Positions 60,216 to 64,000 of a stretch of DNA of 64,000 nt are shown in pieces. The stretch spans positions 558,001 through 622,000 of the forward strand of contig NZ_JAFCJE010000005.1 of the NCBI RefSeq assembly GCF_018131185.1, given 5' to 3'. The stretch comes from Bradyrhizobium diazoefficiens. Lineage in GTDB: Bacteria; Pseudomonadota; Alphaproteobacteria; Rhizobiales; Xanthobacteraceae. Position 1 is the stretch's first letter, and the number at the start of each line of letters is the position of its first letter. Position numbers and translations under genes: made by a program. The notes beneath the pieces were generated by a model. It did no database searches, was not told where the DNA came from, and worked only from the letters and a program-made list of their open reading frames with translations.

Positions 60216-61261
60216 CCTCGACCGCTCTCGCCGCAACCCTGTTTGGTCCCGAAGATCTGCGCATGGTCGAGCATCCGCTCGACAAGCTCGCAGACGGCAT
60301 GGTGCGCATCCGCTTCGGTGCGGGCGGCATCTGCGGCTCGGACATGCACTATTTCCGCCATGCCCGGACCGGCGATTTCGTCGTGAAGTCGCCGCTCGTA
60401 CTCGGCCACGAGATCTCCGGCGAGGTCGTGGAGATCGCGGGGCCCGCCGCCAACCCGAAGGTCGGCGACCGCGTCGCCGTCAACCCGTCGCGCTGGTGCG
60501 GCCATTGCGTCGCCTGCCGCGAAGGCCGGCCCAATCTCTGCGAGAACATCTATTTCATGGGCTCGGCCTCGAAGACGCCGCACATGCAGGGCGGCTTTGC
60601 CAACTATTTCGACGCGATCCCCGCGCAGTGCGTGAAGATTCCCGACCACGTGTCGTATCAAGCCGCCGCGCTGGCCGAACCTCTCGCCGTTTGCCTGCAC
60701 GCGGTCGCGCGCGCCGGCAATATCGAGGGCAGGCGCGGCATCATCTTCGGCGCCGGTCCGATCGGGCTGCTGACCATGCTCGCCGCGCACCGCGCCGGCA
60801 TGGCTGATGTCACCGTGGCCGACATCGCGTCGGCGCCGCTCGCTTTTGCCACCAAGCTCGGCGCTTCGCATGTCGAGAATGTCTCGGGCGGCGAGGAGGG
60901 GCTGAAGGCACAAGCTGCGTCGCGTCCTTACGATGTTGCGTTCGAGGTCTCGGGCACGGCCGCAGGGCTTGCCAGCGCGATCGGCATTGTCAGGCGCGGC
61001 GGCGTGGTGGTGCAGATCGGCAATCTGCCGGGCGGCCAGATCCCGACGCCGTCGAACGCGGTGATGGCCAAGGAGATCGACCTGCGCGGCTCGTTCCGCT
61101 TCGGCTTCGAATTTGCAACCGCGGTGGAACTGATCTCCAACGGCAGCGTCGACGTGCTGTCGCTGGTCACCGCCGAGCGTCCGCTGTCGACCGCGCCCGA
61201 TGCGCTCAGGCTGGCGCTCGACCGCTCGCAGAGCGTCAAGGTCGTGCTGACCGCGAATTGA
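60212..61261 (+). CDS. Zinc-dependent dehydrogenase: L-gulonate/L-idonate 5-dehydrogenase type
   Basis: The 349-residue protein belongs to the medium-chain dehydrogenase family. The catalytic zinc site is Cys in GGICGSDMHY, His in VLGHEISGEV and Glu; the structural zinc lobe has cysteines in WCGHCVACREGRPNLCEN. The nucleotide-binding loop is GRRGIIFGAGPIGLL. It is like IdnD. In this locus L-gulonate 5-dehydrogenase activity would fit better, since its product D-fructuronate is the UxuB substrate. It overlaps dctM and precedes uxuA. Confidence 0.85.
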   Translation: MTSTALAATLFGPEDLRMVEHPLDKLADGMVRIRFGAGGICGSDMHYFRHARTGDFVVKSPLVLGHEISGEVVEIAGPAANPKVGDRVAVNPSRWCGHCVACREGRPNLCENIYFMGSASKTPHMQGGFANYFDAIPAQCVKIPDHVSYQAAALAEPLAVCLHAVARAGNIEGRRGIIFGAGPIGLLTMLAAHRAGMADVTVADIASAPLAFATKLGASHVENVSGGEEGLKAQAASRPYDVAFEVSGTAAGLASAIGIVRRGGVVVQIGNLPGGQIPTPSNAVMAKEIDLRGSFRFGFEFATAVELISNGSVDVLSLVTAERPLSTAPDALRLALDRSQSVKVVLTAN

Positions 61262-61274
61262 TGGGAGGCAATGC

Positions 61275-62465
61275 ATGATGCTGGAAGGATGGCGCTGGTA
61301 CGGGCCCGATGATCCGGTCTCGCTCGACGACGTCAGGCAGGCCGGGGCGAGCGACATCGTCTCGGCGCTGCATCAGGTGCCGATCGGAGAAGCCTGGACG
61401 CGCAAGGCGGTCGAGGAGCGCAAGAATTTCATCGAGAACGGTCAGCCCGGCCGCTCGAAGCTGAGCTGGTCGGTGGTGGAGTCGATTCCGATCCCCGACG
61501 ACGTCAAGCGGCTGGGCGGGAAGGCGACGAAGTCCATCGAGGCGTGGATCGCAAGCCTGGAGGCCGTCGCCGCCGCCGGCATCAAGATCATCTGCTACAA
61601 CTTCATGCCCGTCGTCGACTGGTGCCGCACCGACCTCGAATGGGAGCTGCCGAACGGCGCCCGCGCCATGCGCTTCGACCAGGACCGCTTTGCCGCCTTC
61701 GAGCTGCACATCCTCGAGCGCCCGGCTGCCGCGCAGGAATATTCGCCCGAACAACAGGCTCGCGCGAAAAAGCTGTTCGAGCAGATGAGCCAGGCCGATA
61801 TCGATTATCTCGTCATGGTGATCGCCAGCGCGCTGCCGGGCTCGACCACCGAGCCGATGACCATTCCGCAATTCCGCGACCGGCTCGAAACCTATCGCGA
61901 CATCACGCCGAGGATTCTACGGCAGCATCTCGCCGAATTCCTCGCGCGCGTGACGCCGGTGGCCGAGCAGCTCGGGGTGTCGCTGACCCTGCATCCGGAC
62001 GATCCGCCGCGCCCGTTGTTCGGCCTGCCGCGCATTGCCTCGTCAGCCGACGATTATCAGGCGCTGTTCGACGCCGTGCCGTCCAGGGCCAACGGCATCT
62101 GCCTGTGCACGGGCTCGCTCGGCGTGCGGCCCGAGAACAACCTGCCCGAGATGGCCGAGCGCTTCGGCCCGCGCATTGCCTTTGCCCATCTGCGCGCGAC
62201 CAAACGGGAGGCCGACGGGCTGTCGTTCTACGAGTCCGATCATCTCGACGGCGATGTCGACATGGTCGCGGTGCTCAAGGCGCTTCTGAAGGAGAACGCC
62301 CGGCGCGCGCCGGACAGGCAGATCGTGTTCCGTCCCGATCACGGCCACCGCATGCTGGATGATCTCGCCGCCACCAAGCGCACCAACCCCGGCTACACCG
62401 CCATCGGCCGCCTGCGAGGTCTCGCCGAGCTCCGGGGCGCTATCCGCGCGATCGAGCATCGTTGA
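61275..62465 (+). CDS. uxuA: D-mannonate dehydratase UxuA
   Basis: UxuA dehydrates D-mannonate to 2-keto-3-deoxy-D-gluconate. The 396-residue length is typical. Conserved segments: WRWYGPDDPVSLDDVRQAGASDIVSALHQVPIGEAW, CYNFMPVVDWCRTDL, HPDDPPRPLFGLPRIASSADDYQALFDAV, then GSLGVRPENNL and FRPDHGHRMLDD with the metal-ligand histidines and aspartate. The ribosome site GGGAGGC precedes the ATG. It ends the transcript that began with dctP; a REP-like element follows. Confidence 0.94.
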   Translation: MMLEGWRWYGPDDPVSLDDVRQAGASDIVSALHQVPIGEAWTRKAVEERKNFIENGQPGRSKLSWSVVESIPIPDDVKRLGGKATKSIEAWIASLEAVAAAGIKIICYNFMPVVDWCRTDLEWELPNGARAMRFDQDRFAAFELHILERPAAAQEYSPEQQARAKKLFEQMSQADIDYLVMVIASALPGSTTEPMTIPQFRDRLETYRDITPRILRQHLAEFLARVTPVAEQLGVSLTLHPDDPPRPLFGLPRIASSADDYQALFDAVPSRANGICLCTGSLGVRPENNLPEMAERFGPRIAFAHLRATKREADGLSFYESDHLDGDVDMVAVLKALLKENARRAPDRQIVFRPDHGHRMLDDLAATKRTNPGYTAIGRLRGLAELRGAIRAIEHR

Positions 62466-62474
62466 GGCTACAGT

Positions 62475-62561
62475 CGTCATTGCGAGGAGCCCTTGCGACG
62501 AAGCAATCCAGAATCTCTCCGTGGAAAGACTCTGGATTGCTTCGCTGCGCTCGCAATGACG
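62475..62561. repeat. Palindromic intergenic repeat after uxuA
   Basis: CGTCATTGCGAG and CTCGCAATGACG form the ends of an inverted repeat; inside, GAAGCAATCCAGA (62500-62512) pairs with TCTGGATTGCTTC (62531-62543). I associate this GTCATTGCGAGGAGC-type element with Bradyrhizobiaceae intergenic DNA. It may also end transcription after uxuA. Confidence 0.8.
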
Positions 62562-62618
62562 TGGAAGGAGGGAGCCGTCACGCTTACGCCGTTTGCTCAG
62601 TGACGTGCTCTCGTTGAT

Positions 62619-63314
62619 TCAGAGGTGCCCGATCGCGAAATCCGCCGCCGTCTCGGCGTGAATGGCGGTAGTGTCAAACGTTTCGACGGACGTGTCATCC
62701 GGGCCGACCAGCATCGTGATCTCGGTGCAGCCGAGGATGATGCACTCCGCGCCGGCGGCGATGAGCGCTGCCATGACGTCCCGATAGCGCTGGCGCGAGG
62801 GATCGGCGACGATTCCGAGGCACAGCTCGTCGTAGATGATCCGGTTCACATCCGCGCGCGCGCCGGCCGGAGGAACCAGCACGTCGAGATCATGCGCGCG
62901 CAGCCGATCGATGTAAAAGTCCTCCTCCATCGTGAACTTGGTGCCGAGCAGGCCGACCCGCCGGTATCCTTTCGCCCGGATCCGCTGCGCCGTCGCGTCG
63001 CCAAGGTGAATGAATGGAACGGTTACGTTCGAAATGATGTCAGGCGCCAGCTTGTGCATCGTGTTCGTGCACAACACGATAGCTCGCGCGCCGGCGCTTT
63101 CGAGGCGCCGCGCCACCTGCGCCAGACTGGCCGCCGCCTCGCTCCAGCGGCCCGCATACTGCATCTGCTTGATTTCCTCGAAATCGTAGGAATACAGCAA
63201 CAGCGGGGCGGAATGCAGCTTGCCCATGCGATCGCGGACCCGCTCATTGATGAGCCTGTAGTATAGCGCGGTGCTCTCCCAGCTCATGCCCCCGATCAGC
63301 CCGATGGTCTGCAT
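62619..63314 (-). CDS. Aspartate/glutamate racemase family protein (YgeA-like)
   Basis: The 231-residue protein matches the cofactor-independent racemases: QTIGLIGGMSWESTALYYRLINERV at the N-terminus, the first catalytic cysteine in AIVLCTNTMHKLA and the second in CIILGCTEITMLV. The two-cysteine pair is intact, so it should be active. YgeA-type enzymes act on a range of amino acids, including homoserine and arginine, so the substrate is open. It converges with uxuA across the palindromic repeat. Confidence 0.88.
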   Translation of the reverse strand: MQTIGLIGGMSWESTALYYRLINERVRDRMGKLHSAPLLLYSYDFEEIKQMQYAGRWSEAAASLAQVARRLESAGARAIVLCTNTMHKLAPDIISNVTVPFIHLGDATAQRIRAKGYRRVGLLGTKFTMEEDFYIDRLRAHDLDVLVPPAGARADVNRIIYDELCLGIVADPSRQRYRDVMAALIAAGAECIILGCTEITMLVGPDDTSVETFDTTAIHAETAADFAIGHL

Positions 63315-63858
63315 TCCCGTGTCCTCGTTGAGTCCGGCCCGACCGTAGACGAAAACGTCGCGGCTCGGTAGCCATCGCTTGACGGAGGCGAGTTGGTGCG
63401 CGGACTGGCTTGACCAATTGAGCCTGCGTAGTCTGGATGACGCTGGCGCTCCACCGGGCTACGCCATCGTGCATGTGTCGGCCTCTGTCAATCCGTCGCC
63501 GTAAAAATATTCCACTTTACCGAAATTCGGTTTCGGCGTAGGTATCGTCCATCCTGATCCGGCGAAAGGGGCGGTCGTACGTCGTTTCGAACCGCGGATC
63601 GGGCAGCGGTGGACGCGGCAGCGTCGTGCACGACAGGCGGGAGCAGGGCGGGAGAACCCCGTGAGGTCTTGGCCGCGTGCGGACGAACGGCGCTGAAGCG
63701 TACGGCCAAATCGCGTGGTCCTGGCTGTCGTTGCTACAGCCAAGCCTTGCGGAGGTGCGGGACGTCCGACCGGACGAAGCGCACCGCCAATTCGCGAGGT
63801 GACGGAGACAAACAGGACACTCGTCTCCGGGGAGAGCGCGCCATACGCCGTCAAACAT
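63315..63858. other. Gene-free region at the right edge
   Basis: About 540 bp between the racemase start and the final repeat. It contains the racemase promoter and repeat-like DNA from about 63600 onward. Frames here overlap on both strands and show no family character or ribosome sites, so I call no gene. Confidence 0.5.
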
Positions 63859-63859
63859 C

Positions 63860-63974
63860 GCGCAGGGAAGGCCGGACGTTTCCGGCTTCACCTGTCATCC
63901 GTTGTGCATTGCGTGTGCATTCTCATCGCACGACGGACAAGCGGGTGCCAGCCGGCGCCCGGCCTTCCCTGCGC
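63860..63974. repeat. Inverted-repeat element of Bradyrhizobium type
   Basis: GCGCAGGGAAGGCCGG (63860-63875) and its perfect complement (63959-63974) enclose 83 bp. I recall very similar GCAGGGAAGGCCGG...CCGGCCTTCCCTGCG elements recurring in Bradyrhizobium genomes; that cannot be confirmed here. The frame across it reads like HRAGKAG, but no gene is claimed. Confidence 0.7.
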
Positions 63975-64000
63975 CCTTTCGTTATGAGGGCGTGAAGAGG

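Noticed and set aside
1..64000. CRISPR array, tRNA or rRNA genes, prophage or transposase
   Set aside because: I saw no regularly spaced repeat units, no cloverleaf-like sequence with a CCA region, no ribosomal RNA motifs, and no transposase or phage protein. A full search with dedicated tools was not possible.

Overview
The window looks like chromosome from a Bradyrhizobium-type alphaproteobacterium. It is GC-rich. It carries a complete lateral-flagellum (laf) cluster with the Bradyrhizobium/Rhizobium gene set (MotC, MotE, FlaF, FlbT, DUF1217, a Rem/LafR-type regulator). It also carries intergenic repeats of kinds I associate with Bradyrhizobium genomes.

Layout. 1-3353: edge of a HerA/DUF87-like ATPase gene, a LysE-type exporter, a ketopantoate-reductase-like protein and a MarR regulator. 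3354-4114: gene-free, AT-richer. 4115-37789: flagellar cluster. A minus-strand operon (DUF1217-flgF-fliI) diverges from a long plus-strand run: motA-fliM-orf-fliN-fliG-flhB, then flgBC-fliE-flgGAI-motE-flgH-fliLP, two tandem flagellins, fliF-fliH-motB-motC-fliK-SLT, then flgEKL-flaF-flbT-flgD-fliQ-flhA-fliR-fliJ?-flgJ-flgN?-motF?. 37954-38724: lafR, convergent with that run behind a strong bidirectional terminator. 38725-41670: AT-richer DNA, an unknown membrane protein and a second MarR regulator, a clear paralogue of the first. The two MarR genes therefore bracket the flagellar cluster. 41671-54515: accessory and housekeeping genes: dienelactone hydrolase, serine hydrolase, SDR, HAD phosphatase, lytic transglycosylase, MddA-like methyltransferase, three small exported proteins, DUF4242, a winged-helix/TPR regulator and two methyltransferases. 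54601-62465: a hexuronate/aldonate catabolic locus (uxuB, GntR regulator, TRAP transporter, Zn-dehydrogenase, uxuA). 62619-64000: Asp/Glu racemase and repeat DNA.

How it works together. The flagellar genes supply export gate, MS and C rings, rod, P/L rings, hook, junction, two near-identical filament subunits, stator (MotA/B) and stator accessory proteins (MotC, MotE). The only regulators inside the cluster are LafR (OmpR-type, Rem-like) and FlaF/FlbT. No flagellar sigma factor and no chemotaxis gene is present. The sugar-acid locus can import an aldonate or hexuronate and take it through D-fructuronate and D-mannonate to 2-keto-3-deoxygluconate.

Most interesting observations. (1) Both flagellin genes are preceded by a homologous ~110-nt leader. 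It has a compensatory base-pair change in one stem and a 7-bp stem that would cover the Shine-Dalgarno sequence, so it is a candidate FlbT-controlled RNA switch. (2) The two bracketing MarR proteins share a four-cysteine C-terminal pattern. (3) A GCAAG-N9/10-STAG-like motif recurs at laf promoters. (4) Two adjacent exported proteins share a VRDHR-type motif.
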